Assembly (NCBI GenBank): GCA_037349105.1 | Contig: JAYJMM010000099.1 | Coordinates: 3,201,501 to 3,265,500 of the forward strand | Origin: Limnomonas spitsbergensis | Taxonomy: Eukaryota; Chlorophyta; Chlorophyceae; Chlamydomonadales | Direction: 5' to 3' | DNA: 64,000 nt | Shown here: in pieces, positions 52,262 to 64,000 of the stretch | How the letters are laid out: every line of letters starts with the position of its first letter | How positions within the stretch are numbered: the stretch's first letter is position 1 | The notes under the pieces: model-generated | Told to the model about the DNA's origin: nothing | The model's database searches: none | Seen by the model: only the letters and a program-made list of their open reading frames with translations | Position numbers and translations under genes: made by a program

Positions 52262-53160
52262 TATGCTGATGCCAGTGGGAGAAGCAGAAAATTAGGTATA
52301 TTTATATCGACAGTTCAAAAGCTTCGTTCGACGCTTCGGGGGGTATTATCTCCCTGCAAACATACTTTATTCATTCAGCGATGCTCGTCCCCAATCCCCA
52401 TGCAGTCTGCTTCGATCTTGCCAAACTTTGGGGTTCTGGCTCCAGAACCACGACCGCTCACTCCGCTGCTCACCCCCTGCTGCTTCCTTCCGGTGTACGG
52501 CATTTAAAATCCCGTATTCCTCAAGCCACGCTCAGGCGTTTCCTTTCTTTCTTTCTAATCCAGTATCCCTCAAGCCACGCTCAGGCTTTTCTTTCTTTCT
52601 TTCTTTCTGTCCCCTTTCTTCTTGTGCCTTCGTATTCCTCAAGCCAAGCTAAGGCGTTTGATTTCTTTCTTTCTTGGGCTGGTCACAGCTGCCGATACCT
52701 GCCATAAGCAACTCAGAAACACCCTACCAATAAATTGGAAAACAAACATAATCTTCTTGCGACATTTGTCTTTAAGTTCATGCCCGGAGATTTTTCAAGC
52801 TGTGAAGCTGGGGCTCGGTGACGGCAGCTGCGACGGCGACAGACTTAAAGGCGAGGCAGACAGCTTGACTCGGTGGAGCAGATCACAAGCTTCACGGAAT
52901 CTGAAACTCTCTGCCGATCGATCCTTGGACCTGTCCAATGGACCAGAGCATTTCTAGAAACCTGGTTTTACAGTGTCAATGGCCAGGGAATGTCTCGACC
53001 TGGACGAATTATTGGATGGGGCTGGCAGTGCTTTGTCGATGTGGCTGTACCAGCTTATTCCCGGGCCTTTTTCACATGCAACCAGGACTGCCTATGAGGC
53101 AGCGGATTTCCCTTTCTGGTCGGGGATGATGTCCAACTTCCAGCCCCCGATCACTCGGAT
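52262..53160. other. spacer upstream of RAB6
   Basis: Three units of about 75 bp (TATTCCTCAAGCCACGCTCA, GGCGTTTCCTTTCTTTCTTT) lie at 52512-52670. No gene is recognised in the rest. Confidence 0.5.
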
Positions 53161-53162
53161 AG

Positions 53163-53232
53163 GCAATGACACTACACCTCTGGCCCCTGCTTAAAAATAC
53201 TCAGCCGCGTGGGCGCCCTACTGTCCTGTTGG
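53163..53232 (+). repeat. dispersed element, copy 4
   Basis: GACACTACACCTCTGGCCCC, TGCTTAAAAATACTCAGCCG and CGTGGGCGCCCTACTGTCC. 53233-54770 beyond it has no supported gene; poly-G runs lie at 54139 and 54272. Confidence 0.8.
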
Positions 53233-54774
53233 TAGAAAAGAAAAGGAACTTAATCACTCGGTAAGTGTGGTTGTCTGGTTGAGCGGCCCCACGCCCCCAC
53301 CTAGCTAGTGCACTGATAGTTTCAGGGCGAAGGTGGCCCAGTCGACAGGCATCTTAAAGAGGGCTCCTGCAGGTGGTACGCCGTTGTTTCACTTAAAAAC
53401 ACATGCCATCTTTTTTCAAAAAAACAACCAAGGAACCCAACAAATAATCAGTGGATTTGCACATTTAAATTCTTGTCGTCTGGATAAGCTAGACTGAGGC
53501 GTCTGGGCTTGATGCATTTTAGCAGTATCATGACTGCTGGCAAAACACCTGAAGCATTGGACTGTTTGCTAGATTGACCCACAACCCAGCATGCACGGTT
53601 GCACGTCAGGAGTCTGACGCTGACAATCGCCGCATTGGAGCTTTGAGGCTCTTCCCATACACGACACTCAGGTTTTGACATGTTTTTTAAACAATAAGAC
53701 TGGGTAGCTTACAATGTCTTGGAGGAACAGACTAGAGGCGCATGGGAGGAGCCGATAAGTGCCCTCTCCATTATTCATTCCAGCTCCTCCCAAACTGTTC
53801 TGTCCGCTCCTTGACTGCTCCCCCCTTTTCTTGGTCTACATTTGCTGACCACCATGTCATATTGCTTGCCACGAGATAGCTCAGTAGCCAGCACCACTGG
53901 ACTTATGGGGAACAAACCTTGACCGGTTGGCCAAGCGCAGGACAGCTTGATGCACTAGGCCTCATGGCCAAACTCTGCATTACGAGCTGAACCCCTTTGA
54001 ATTAAATTCCTTTGGGATTGGAAGGGGCAAAGGGAGACTGTAGAGGGGGTACAGGGAGACTTAAATTGTGCAGCCTGCTAACAAGCCAAGTTTGTCATCG
54101 ACTAAATACCGGCATCGATATACCAGTACGGTTCGAGGGGGGGGGGTCAGATAAATTATGTACCCCAGCATGGCAGCATCCCAGGTTTTAGAGTTTCATA
54201 AGAGCGCTCCAAATCTGGTCTTAAATGTTTTTTGGGCCCAGGAGAGCGGGGTGGAAAAGGGGGACAAAGCTGGGGGGGGGGGGGGGGGAGAAGGGGGGTC
54301 AACACAATAAGTGGTTTTAAGGAAAATCACTGAACTTTGCTACTTGTTTTCATACCTCAGATTGAGACAAGAGCTTCACCGTTGCATTCCTTGCGGCTAC
54401 TAATGCTGCCAATATGTGTCATAAAATACAGCATGTATTTGATTGAAATCAGATCCCCTAGACATCCCATTTTGGCAGAGGGGGGAGGCCACGCAAGCAA
54501 AAAACACTCTTGTTTGTATGCCCATTCTTTAGTCAAGCAGTATACCAGTAGTCGCCACAATATGAGCAATGGCCACAGTCTGTACATTCTGTCTAGATGT
54601 CTTAAAATTCGTAGACAATTCTCCTAGCTTGGTTACAACTCCTTCACGTCCGGGGCAGCCAACTGTGTACCTTTGGGCTGCGCAATCCATTCGTAGTGAT
54701 AGTCTCACGCAACAGTGTGTCAGCCCTGGCAGTGCTCAGAGCAGACATGCTCCAGATCCCTACAGCTTAAGTTC

Positions 54775-54835
54775 ATGACGTTACACCTCTGGTCCCTGCT
54801 TAAATAAACTCGGCCTTGTCGGCAAACAAAAAGTC
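54775..54835 (+). repeat. dispersed element, copy 5
   Basis: TGACGTTACACCTCTGGTCC, CTGCTTAAATAAACTCGGCC and TTGTCGGCAAAC. Confidence 0.8.
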
Positions 54836-55074
54836 CGCTGAAGGAATTCCCCTGCACAGTGCGGGCGAATTGACGCCCAGAGCAGTTCATTATACAGACA
54901 GCTGTAGTGGCAAGGGTGTGTCATGCACCGATGCACTTGAAGTGCTCCAGGTGGATGGAGGCTCATGGATCAGTGGCGTCCTAGGCGTGGGGTCGTCAAC
55001 TCGGTATCATGCTCAAGGTGCCAGCTCACAAGATCATCCCCTTTGCAACGCCAGCCTCATCTCCTCCGGGTACC

Positions 55075-55146
55075 GGTCAATAACGTTACACCTCTATTTG
55101 GGCCCGCTCAAAGCTCGGCCGCGTGGACGCCCAACTGTCCAGAAGG
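55075..55146 (+). repeat. dispersed element, copy 6
   Basis: GGTCAATAACGTTACACCTC, GGGCCCGCTCAAAGCTCGGC and CGCGTGGACGCCCAACTGTC. Shares the CCGGTCAATAAC left flank with 48497-48508, so that flank is part of the element. Confidence 0.85.
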
Positions 55147-55743
55147 GGTACTGGTATGACGGTGTCATTGTGACATTCGAGGTGCCGACCCTCGACGTCA
55201 TCTCGCCCACTATGTATGGTCAGGGGCTGCAGGAAGCAGATGTGACGAGAAATGCCACTTGACATTTGTGAACTAGCTCCATTGGGCAACACCATTAGAG
55301 GCGCACGGTTGAGCTGATTGGAATTGACCCCTCTGCCCCTCAAAACATTGTATTTGTTCCCAATAAAGTAAGGGTTTCCTAGGTTCCGGAGGCGGGAGGG
55401 GGGGGGTCAGTCAGGGGTCGTTAAACATTTGTTTGATAATGGGGGTTTCAGCTTTTCTTGCCTCCTTCCCCCCTGAGTGCGGTGTGCAAAAATGAAGTTT
55501 GTCAAAAACACGCAGCCAAGGTTCCCCCCAAACGCATACTTTAACCCGCGTGAAATCACTTGGATAGAAATGAAAGTCCGTTTGAATTTTTATTTTGGTT
55601 TACACAATTTTTTTGTACCTCAGAAAGAAAGGACAAAACCGGTATACACCAGCATGCCCAGGGGGTGGACGAATGACATCAATCTACACCAGATCTGCAT
55701 CAACTAACATAATCTGTTGGGCAGTTAACTATCACAACGCATA

Positions 55744-55790
55744 TGCACGTTACTCCTCTGGGGCCTGGGCCCTGCTCTAAACGCATAGCT
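55744..55790 (+). repeat. dispersed element, partial copy 7
   Basis: GCACGTTACTCCTCTGGGGC then GGGCCCTGCTCTAAACGC. 55147-55743 has no supported gene. Confidence 0.6.
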
Positions 55791-56032
55791 AACTAGTGCC
55801 GTCAAAAGGTTCGGTCCCGTCTCTCTCGAGGCTCCAGGACAAAAATATGTCCATGACATGAATTTCAGTCAAAATGCCAAATATCGAAGACCGGTGAACT
55901 TACAGTCAAAATGCCAAATCTTGCGGACCAGTCAACAGGAATCAATCATACCAGCTTACAATCAAACAAGCATGACGTTCATGCCCCCTTCTGTGTTTCT
56001 TTCCATCTTTCCTCCCAACTCTGTAGTTAGGA

Positions 56033-56094
56033 CTTAGGCGCCCACGCGGCCGAGCCTTTTTTGAGCAGGGCCCAGAGGTGTAATGTCATTGACA
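56033..56094 (-). repeat. dispersed element, copy 8, inverted
   Basis: Plus strand TTAGGCGCCCACGCGGCCGA then GAGCAGGGCCCAGAGGTGTA and ATGTCATTGAC. Minus orientation, like the right arm at 48690-48750. Confidence 0.85.
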
Positions 56095-56489
56095 AGCATG
56101 ACGTTCAAGGGCCATACGAAACAACTCTTCGCCGACACGCCATGCTAGAGCAATGACAGCAGCGAGAAAGCATGCATGAAGTGGTCCCACAAACCACGCC
56201 TCGTCTAAAATTTAACCCGATGGAGATGAAAGTCAACAGGCAACGAGACGAACATAATCGAATTTGGATGTTGTACGGGCACCTGGCACCTAGGAGGCCT
56301 AGGGGGCCCGGATGTTGTACGGCCCCCTTGGCACCTAGGCATGAAGTATGTATGCATGCCCAGAGCATGGGATCAGTCGCGAATGGCTCAATCTGAAACC
56401 TGGCGTACCCATGCAGTCCTCTTAGTAGGCCTAGACGTCAGACACAAGAAGGAAGATGCCTAGGCATGCAGCATTAAGCAGGCGCAATT

Positions 56490-56988
56490 GCACAAAGCGC
56501 AAGCCCTAAATGAGGCGCAATTAGCATGGATCATTAAGCGGAAGCTCCTGACCAAGAGATGCAAAGCGAAAGCCCACAGACTTAGAGCACAGAGCGGAAG
56601 CGCCGCAAGGCAGGGTACACAGCGGAACCACATTGATGAAGAGCACACAGTGGACGCGCCTTGTCGTGAGGCACCGTTCAGATACGCCTGAACATGGGGC
56701 AACCAGCTGGAGCACCTCAACATGAGGCGCAAAGCGAAAGCCCCCAGGTATAGAGCACAGAGCGGAAGCGCCTCAACGCAGAGCGGAACCGTTTTGATGG
56801 ACAGCACACAACAGAGGCGCCTTGTCGTAAGGCACCATGCAGACATTCAAGACTAGGCAAGAAGCGGAGGCGCCTATTGGGGCACAAAGCGGCAGTGTCC
56901 AGTCGTAGAGCTCAGTGCGGGGGTGCCAATTAGACGTACGGCACAAAGCGGCAGTGTCCAGTCGTAGAGCACAGTGCGGGGGTGCCAA
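56490..56988 (-). repeat. copies of the C2-gene stop-codon region
   Basis: On the minus strand CCGCTTTGTGCCGTACGTCT, the last codons and stop of the gene at 56989, recurs at about 56930-56951 with the next 40 bases. GGGGCACAAAGCGG follows at 56879. About ten shorter decayed copies (GCGCAAAGCGAAAGCCC, CACAGAGCGGAAGCGCC) run down to 56490. Confidence 0.8.
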
Positions 56989-59216
56989 CTAGACGTACGG
57001 CACAAAGCGGAGGACGACCGAGATCTGCCCCCTCTCTGACTCCTCCAGTTCCAGTGTGCGGACCATGAGGCCCGCCTCGTGCTCGCCTGGGTGGGGAACA
57101 AACGGGATTCACAAACAGGTTAAAGTGTGTGAACTCTACCCCTAGGTCAGCCGAAAGCAACCCGGGGTTCAGTCTAAAATGTGTGAACCCTGCACTAGCC
57201 TGCGTGTGGAATCAGGGATACGGGGGGCTGAGGTTCAAGGTTTTACGGTTGAAGGGTTTAGGGTTTAGGGTCAGGGTTAAAGGTTGAAGCCCTGAGCCAG
57301 GCCTGCAGGCACAAACCAGAAAGGTCGAGGGTGAAAAGGGTCCACCCTCCACACCCTAACCGAGGCTTATGGGCAAAACCCTGGATCCCTCTCAGGTTAA
57401 GGATCCGAAGTTCTGAACCCTCATCAGGGCTATAGCAGGCACAACCCAGGGCTCCTGAGGGTCGTGCCTGCTAAGCCTGATAAGGGTTCCAAAGGTTTGC
57501 GTCTGCCAACCCTGGTAAGGCTAGGGATGTCCCCGGGGGGAGCCATCTGAGCACCTGTCATGAGAGAGCAAGGGTTTAGGGGCAGGGTAAGGGCAAAACA
57601 TAACACAACCCTAAACTCGAAATCCTACAACCCGAAACATAAACCAGGGCAGGATTAGGGGCAAAAATAACATAACCCTAAACCCTAGACTCTGAACCCT
57701 ACTACCCGAAACCTAAACCAGGGCAGGGTCAGGGCAAGAGACGGAATCAAAAGCGTAAGAGCATGCCTCAACCCTCAAACAAAACAGAACGGTAATTGAT
57801 CTGCCGAGCATAAGACGCCTAGGATCCCCAAGGGCAAGGAGACTTGGAGATTTTGGAAGGGTTTAAACCCCAAACCTCATCCTATCAAGTGCTTCCTACC
57901 CAGATGGCAGCATGCAGAGAGCAATGGCTGTTTACCGCATCAGCTAGATCAGCTACAGCAGTGCACTTCAGCTACAACGGCTACACCAGTGCACTTCAGC
58001 TACATCAGCTACAACAGTGCACTTAAGCTACATCAGCTACAACAGTGCACTTAAGCTACATCAGCTACAACAGGGCACTTCAGCTACATCGGCTACAACA
58101 GGGCACTTCAGCTACATCGGCTACAACAGTGCACCTCAGCTACATCAGCTACAACAGTGCACCTCAGCTACATCAGCTACAACAGTGTACTTAAGCTACA
58201 TCAGCTACAACAGTGCACCTCAGCTACATCAGCTACACCAGTGCACTTTAGCTACATCAGCTACAACAGTGCACCTCAGCTAAATCAGCTACAACAGTGC
58301 ACCTCAGCTACATTAGCTACAACAGGGCACTTTAGCTACATCAGCTACAACAGTGCACTTCAGCTACATCGGCTACAACAGTGCACCTCAGCTACATCAG
58401 CTACAACAGTGCACCTCAGCTACATTAGCTACAACAGGGCACTTTAGCTACATCAGCTACAACAGTGCACTTAAGCTACACTGCTGCAACTCTGCACTTC
58501 AGCTACACAAGCTACAACAGTGCACCTCAGCTACATCAGCTACAACAGGGCACTTAAGCTACATCAGCTACAACAGTGCACCTCAGCTACATCAGCTACA
58601 ACAGTGCACTTTAGCTACATCAGCTACCCGCATCGGACACAATGTTCAAATCGCAGCCTGATGCAACATCAGTGCACTTCAGCTACACTTCAGCTACATC
58701 AGCACAATTCAAGTACAATTCAGCCACGTCACGACTAATGTGTTGACTAGCTGTCACACCACACACAATTCAGCTACACTGGTTCACGTACGCATGACAC
58801 AGAGTTCACGTCATGTCACGCTATGCATTGCAGCCCTCCATCTTAACTTCAGCTACACCACAGCTACACCACAGCTACACCACAGCTACACACACCGGTC
58901 CACGCACGTGCCACAGCTACACCACAGCTACGCCACAGCTACACCACACCGGTCCACGCACGTGCCACAATGTTCACATCACGTCACACTGTTTGCTTGA
59001 GCACATCTCAGCTACAATCCAGCTACATGAAAGCGACTACACAGCTACAATTTAGCTACATGAAAGCCACTACACGGCTGCATCCCAGCTACAATCTAGC
59101 TCCCCACTGGCTCACGCACCTGACACGATGTTGATGTCGTGGCTTGATGCGATGTCTGGGACTGGGATCCGGATCCGGCCCAGGATGTCATCTCCCACCA
59201 GCGACCTTTCAAGAAC
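56989..59216 (-). CDS. C2-domain protein, last two exons
   Basis: Exons 59120-59216 and 56989-57086 (stop TAG at 56989-56991) join in phase. They encode VLERSLVGDDILGRIRIPVP, DIASSHDINIVSG, EHEAGLMVRTLELEESERGQ and ISVVLRFVPYV. This fits the end of a C2 domain: a D.D-type Ca2+-binding loop after a V.....L strand (LVGDDILGRIRIPV) and a final GxIxVxLRFxPY strand, as in plant synaptotagmins and other C2 membrane-tethering proteins. Such domains bind phospholipid, often with calcium. The rest of the gene must lie upstream, in or beyond the satellite from 60236. I found no secure further exon in 59217-60235. Intron 57087-59119 is filled by a CAGCTACA array. Confidence 0.6.
57087..57840. repeat. 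TTTAGGG/CCCTAAA-rich intron segment
   Basis: Scattered TTTAGGGTTTAGGG (57250) and AACCCTAAACCCTAG (57675) motifs with imperfect 60-80 bp repeats of an ACCAGGGCAGG phrase (57645, 57717). No exon seen. Confidence 0.6.
57940..59095 (+). repeat. CAGCTACATCAGCTACAAC array
   Basis: About 25 units of 28 bp (CAGCTACATCAGCTACAACA, GTGCACTT) at 57940-58640. Then CAGCTACACCACAGCTACAC units and a tandem pair CACCGGTCCACGCACGTGCC at 58890 and 58946. Same core word as 43055-43905 and 27270-27840. Confidence 0.92.
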
Positions 59217-59580
59217 CTGCAGACAGACAGTTGTGAGTGGGTTTATGGTTTAGGGTGTACAAAAACTGCAAAACAACAGATGTGAGTGGGTTAAGGGTTT
59301 CAATAAATTACAAGCAGACAGACGTGAGAGGGTTTAGGGTTTCAAGAACCGGCACACAGAGAGGCGTGAGTGGGCTTAGGGTTTCAAGAAAGTGCAAACA
59401 AACAGAAGTGAGTGGGTTTAGGGCTTTAAGAACCTGCAGACAGATGTGAGTGGGTTTAGGGTTTCAATGAAATGCAAACAAACAGACACGAGTGGGTTTT
59501 AATAACCTGCAAGCAGACAGCTGTTAGTCGGTTTAAGGTTTAAGGTTGAGGGTTTAGGGTTTCTTGAACATGCATACAGG
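59217..59580 (-). repeat. copies of the C2-gene penultimate exon acceptor
   Basis: About seven units of 50-55 bp (TTTCAAGAACCTGCAGACAG, ATGTGAGTGGGTTTAGGG) repeat the acceptor CTGCAG and first exon bases GTTCTTGAAA, joined by GGGTTTAGGG. The real acceptor is at 59217-59218. Confidence 0.88.
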
Positions 59581-59639
59581 TAGAGGTGAGTGGGGGGAGC
59601 ATGCTTCACATGCCTTTCACATGCCTTTCACAACCTTTC

Positions 59640-60130
59640 ACAACATTTCACGCACGCACGCACGCACGCACGCGCACGCGCACGCGCACGCACACACACA
59701 CATGGGTAACCTGATCCGGCCCACTATACCCTCTCCATGCAACGGCTGTTCAAGGAGACACCCGCACTCACACACACGAGCACATTCACACTCACACACA
59801 TGCTTCCTAAACCATAAACCTCAGCACTACAACCTTAACCTGAGCCATATTCCCCAATTCACACGAAACCCTAAACCCTAGAACCTTAAGTTGAGCCCTT
59901 CACCCGAAACCCCAGAACCTTACCCTAAGCCATTTACCCAAAACCCTAGAACTTTAACCTAAGCCATTCACCCAGAACCCCAAAACATAGAACCTTACCC
60001 TAAGCCATTTACCCAAAACCCTAGAACTTTAACCTAAACCATTGACCCAGAACCCCAAAACATAGAACCTTACCCTAAGCCATCCATCCTAAACCCTAGA
60101 ACCTCAACCTAAGCCATTCACCCTCAGCCC
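59640..60130. repeat. ACGC microsatellite and CCCTAGAACCTTA repeats
   Basis: ACGCACGC/CACACA tract at 59650-59702. A decayed copy of the C2 exon at about 59715-59760 (GGGCCGGATCAGG on the minus strand). Then about five 55-60 bp units with AACCCTAGAACCTTAACCTA and AGCCATTCACCC. Confidence 0.7.
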
Positions 60131-60235
60131 TAAACCCACCTAAGCATCCAGGTCCTTCCATGATAGCATCAGAGCTGAGGAAATGAAGTGCAGCGCGCAG
60201 AGCATGCATTACGCCCAGGGTCCAGGGTCTAGCCT

Positions 60236-63200
60236 TCACACCACCATGACCCCCCCCACCTTGACCCCCCCCCACCTTGACCCCCCCCACCTTGACCCCC
60301 CCCCACCTTGACCCCCCCCACCTTGACCCCCCCAACCTTGACCCCCCCCACCTTGACCCCCCCCACCTTGACCACCCCCCACCTTCACCACCCCCCACCT
60401 TGACCCCCCCCACCTTGACCCCCCCCCACCTTGACCACCCCCCACCTTGACCCCCCCCCCCCCCACCTTTACCCCCCCCCACCTTCACCCCCCCCACCTT
60501 GACCCCCCCCACCTTGACCCCCCCCCCCACCTTGACCCCCCCCCACCTTGACCCCCCCACCTTGACCACCCCCCAACCTTGACCACCCCCCACCTTGACC
60601 CCCCCCCTACCTTGATCCCCCCCCCACCTTGACCCCCCCCCCCCACCTTGACCGCCCCCCTACCTTGACCCCCCCCCACCTTGACCCCCCCCCACCTTAA
60701 CCCCCCCCACCTTGACCCCCCCCCACCTTGACCACCCCCCCCCCACCTTGACCCCCCCCCACCTTGACCCCCCCCCACCTTGACCCCCCCCCACCTTGAC
60801 CCCCCCCCACCTTGACCACCCCTCCACCTTGACCCCCCCCCCACCTTGACCCCCCCCCCCACCTTGACCACCCCCCACCTTGACCACACCCACCTTGACC
60901 CCCCCCACCTTGACCCCCCCCCACCTTGACCCCCCCCCACCTTGACCACCCCTCCACCTTGACCCCCCCCCACCTTGACCCCCCCCACCTTGACCCCCCC
61001 CCCACCTTGACCCCCCCCACCTTGACCACCCCTCCACCTTGACCCCCCCCCCCCACCTTGACCCCCCCCCCCACCTTGACCCCCCCCACCTTGACCCCCC
61101 CCCCCCCCCATCTTGACCCCCCCCCCCCACCTTGACCCCCCCCACCTTGACCCCCCCCCACCTTGACCCCCCACCTTGACCACCCCCCACCTTGACTCCC
61201 CCCACCTTGACCACCCCCCACCTTGACCCCCCCCCACCTTGACCCCCCCCACCTTGACCCCCCCCCACCTTGACCCCCCCCCCCCCCCCACCTTGACCCC
61301 CCCACCTTGACCCCCCCCCACCTTGACCACCCCCCACCTTGATCCCCCCCCCCCACCTTGACCACCCCCCACCTTGACCCCCCCCCACCTTGACCCCCCC
61401 CCCCCACCTTGACCCCCCCCCCACCTTGACCCCCCCCACCTTGACCCCCCCACCTTGACCCCCCCCCACCTTGACCCCCCCCCCACCTTGAACCCCCCCC
61501 CACCTTGACCCCCCCCCACCTTGACCCCCCCACCTTGACCCCCCCCCACCTTGACCCCCCCCCACCTTGACCCCCCCCCCCCCCCACCTTGACCCCCCCC
61601 AACCTTGACCCCCCCACCTTGACCCCCCCCCCCACCTTGACCCCCCCCCCACCTTGACCCCCCCACCTTGACCACCCCCCACCTTGACCCCCCCCCCACC
61701 TTGACCACCCCCCACCTTCACCACCCCCCAACTTGACCCCCCCCCCCCCCACCTTGACCCCCCCCCCACCTTGACCCCCCCCACCTTGACCACCCCCCAC
61801 CTTGACCACCCCCCACCTTGACCCCCCCCACCTTGACCCCCCCCCCACCTTGACCCCCCCCACCTTGACCCCCCCCACCTTGACCCCCCCAACCTTGACC
61901 CCCCCCACCTTGACCCCCCCACCTTGACCCCCCCCCACCTTGACCCCCCCACCTTGACACCCCCCCCACCTTGACCCCCCCCCCCCACCTTGACCCCCCC
62001 CACCATGACCCCCCCCACCTTGACCCCCCCCCACCTTGACCCCCCCCACCTTGACCCCCCCACCTTGACCACCCCCCACCTTGACCCCCCCCCCCCCCCC
62101 CCCCCACCTTGACCCCCCCCCACCTTGACCCCCCCCCCACCTTGACCCCCCCCCACCTTCACCACCCCCCACCTTGACCCCCCCCCCCCACCTTGACCCC
62201 CCCACCTTGACCCCCCCCCCACCTTGACCCCCCCCCCCACCTTCACCCCCCCCCCCCACCTTCACCCCCCCACCTTGACCCCCCCCCACCTTGACTCCCC
62301 CCCACCTTCACCACCCCCCACCTTCACCCCCCCCACCTTCACCACCCCCCACCTTGACCTCCCCCCACCTTGACCCCCCCCCACCTTGACCCCCCCCCCC
62401 ACCTTGACCCCCCCCACCTTGACCCCCCCACCTTTACCCCCCACCTTGACCCCCCACCTTGACCCCCCCCCCCACCTTGACCCCCCCCCACCTTGACCCC
62501 CCCCCCACCTTGACCCCCCCCCACCTTGACCACCCCCCACCTTCACCCCCCCCCCCCCCACCTTGACCCCCCCCCACCTTGACCCCCCCCATCTTGACCC
62601 CCCCCCACCTTGACCCCCCCCCACCTTGACCCCCCCCCACCTTCACCACCCCCCACCTTGACCCCCCCCCCCACCTTGACCCCCCCCCACCTTGACCCCC
62701 CCCCACCTTGACCACCCCCCACCTTGACCCCCCCCCCCACCTTGACCACCCCCCACCTTCACCACCCCCCCCCTTCACCACCCCACAACTTCACTATCCC
62801 CCACCTTGACCCCCCCCCACCTTGACCCCCCCCCCCCCCCCCCACCTTGACCCCCCCCCACCTTGACCCCCCCCCACCTTGACCTCCACCCACCTTGACC
62901 CCCCCCCACCTTGACCACCCCCCACCTTGACCCCCCCCCCCCCCCACCTTGAACCCCCCCCACCTTGACCACCCCCAACCTTCACCACCCCCACCTTGAC
63001 CACCCCCCACCTTGACCCCCCCCACCTTGACCCCCCCCCCCACCTTGACCACCCCCCACCTTGACCCCCCCCCACCTTGACCCCCCCCCCCCCCACCTTG
63101 ACCCCCCCCACCTTCACCCCCCCCCACCTTGACCACCCCCCACCTTGACCCCCCCACCTTGACCCCCCCCACCTTGACCCCCCCCCACCTTGACCCCCCC

Positions 63201-64000
63201 CCCCACCTTGACCACCCCCCACCTTGACCACCCCCCACCTTGACCACCCCCCACCTTCACCACCCCCCACCTTCACCACCCCCCACCTTCACCACCCCCC
63301 ACCTTGACCCCCCCCCCCCCCCCCCCCCCACCTTGACCCCCCCCCACTTTGACCCCCCACCTTGACCCCCCCCCCCCCCCCCACCTTGACCCCCCCACCT
63401 TGACCCCCCCCACCTTGACCCCCCCCCACCTTGACCCCCCCCCACCTTGACCGCCCCCCCACCTTGACCACCCCCCACCTTGACCACCCCCCACCTTGAC
63501 CCCCCCCCACCTTGACCACCCCCACCTTGACCACCCCCCACCTTGACCCCCCCCCACCTTGACCCCCCCCCACCTTGACCCCCCCCCCCACCTTGACCCC
63601 CCCCCCCCCCCCCCACCTTGACCACCCCCCACCTTCACCCCCCCCCACCTTGACCCCCCCCCACCTTGACCCCCCCCATCTTGACCCCCCCCACCTTGAC
63701 CCCCCCCCCCACCTTCACCCCCCCACCTTGACCACCCCCCACCTTGACCACCCCCCACCTTGACCACCCCCCACCTTGACCCCCCCCCCCCCCCCACCTT
63801 GACCACCCCCCACCTTCACCCCCCCCCACCTTGACCCCCCCCACCTTGACCCCCCCCATCTTGACCCCCCCCCACCTTCACCCCCCCCCCACCTTGACCC
63901 CCCCCCCCCCACCTTCACCCCCCCCACCTTCACCCCCCCCCCCCCCACCTTGACCACCCCCCACCTTGACCCCCCCAACCTTCACCACCCCCCACCTTGA
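60236..64000 (-). repeat. C-rich CCCCCCACCTTGA satellite to window end
   Basis: About 220 units of 13-22 bp, (C)n ACCTTGA, where the C run varies from 6 to 20. The minus strand reads TCAAG-GTGGGGGG, a donor-like word in every unit, and has regularly spaced G runs able to form G-quadruplexes. All the long Gly/Val/Trp-rich or Pro-rich open frames across it are artefacts. It continues past the window. Confidence 0.97.

Noticed and set aside
60145..60200. 35-base microexon of the C2 gene (acceptor TTTCCTCAG, donor TTAG-GTGGGT on the minus strand)
   Set aside because: The only open phase does not match the phase of the next exon at 59216, and two phases contain stops.
60485..62289. Gly/Val/Trp-rich ORFs of 400-530 codons on the minus strand
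   Set aside because: Product of the CCCCCCACCTTGA satellite in several frames at once; no non-repetitive residue and no start context.

Overview
The window is nuclear DNA from a eukaryote of the green lineage, most likely a chlorophyte alga. Three genes on the minus strand have short exons with clean GT-AG borders. Two of them are closest to the plant versions of VPS35 and RAB6, and introns and spacers are full of plant-type TTTAGGG / CCCTAAA motifs. There is no operon structure and no ribosomal or transfer RNA that I could recognise.

Layout. 1-6088 is a decayed stretch. It holds two fragments of a D5-like (giant-virus/plasmid type) primase-helicase on the minus strand without the helicase core between them, a 36-bp inverted repeat around one fragment, and a few unrecognised ORFs. 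6089-25883 is a 9.9-kb direct tandem duplication (6089-15986 and 15987-25883, about 99.9 % identical). Each copy carries a coiled-coil ORF, an unrecognised four-exon gene with a SUMO-interaction-like motif, and VPS35 exons 14-18. 25227-45774 continues upstream through VPS35 exons 13 to 1, so the VPS35 gene spans about 26 kb. 45805-49999 is a spacer with a family of dispersed TTACACCTCTGGGCCC elements. 50007-52261 is RAB6 in seven exons, with a one-base frameshift in exon 3. 52262-56460 is a spacer with more copies of the dispersed family. 56989-59216 holds the last two exons of a C2-domain protein. From 60236 to the end is a C-rich satellite.

The main observation is a pattern at the exon borders. 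Beside most exons of VPS35, beside the last exon of RAB6 and beside both C2-gene exons, the neighbouring intron or 3' flank holds a tandem or decayed array. These arrays repeat that exon's own edge together with its splice site or stop codon, and the units are often joined by TTTAGGG-like sequence. The introns are thus largely built from extra copies of the exon ends they adjoin, with many decoy donors and acceptors. I know of no named element that does this.

Functionally, VPS35 is the cargo-binding scaffold of the endosomal retromer and RAB6 is a Golgi Rab GTPase, so two trafficking genes lie side by side on one strand. VPS35 lacks a recognisable C-terminal end here, because the duplication unit joins exon 18 to unrelated sequence. 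I read exon borders by eye from frame, splice consensus and remembered family sequence; no alignment or transcript data were available.
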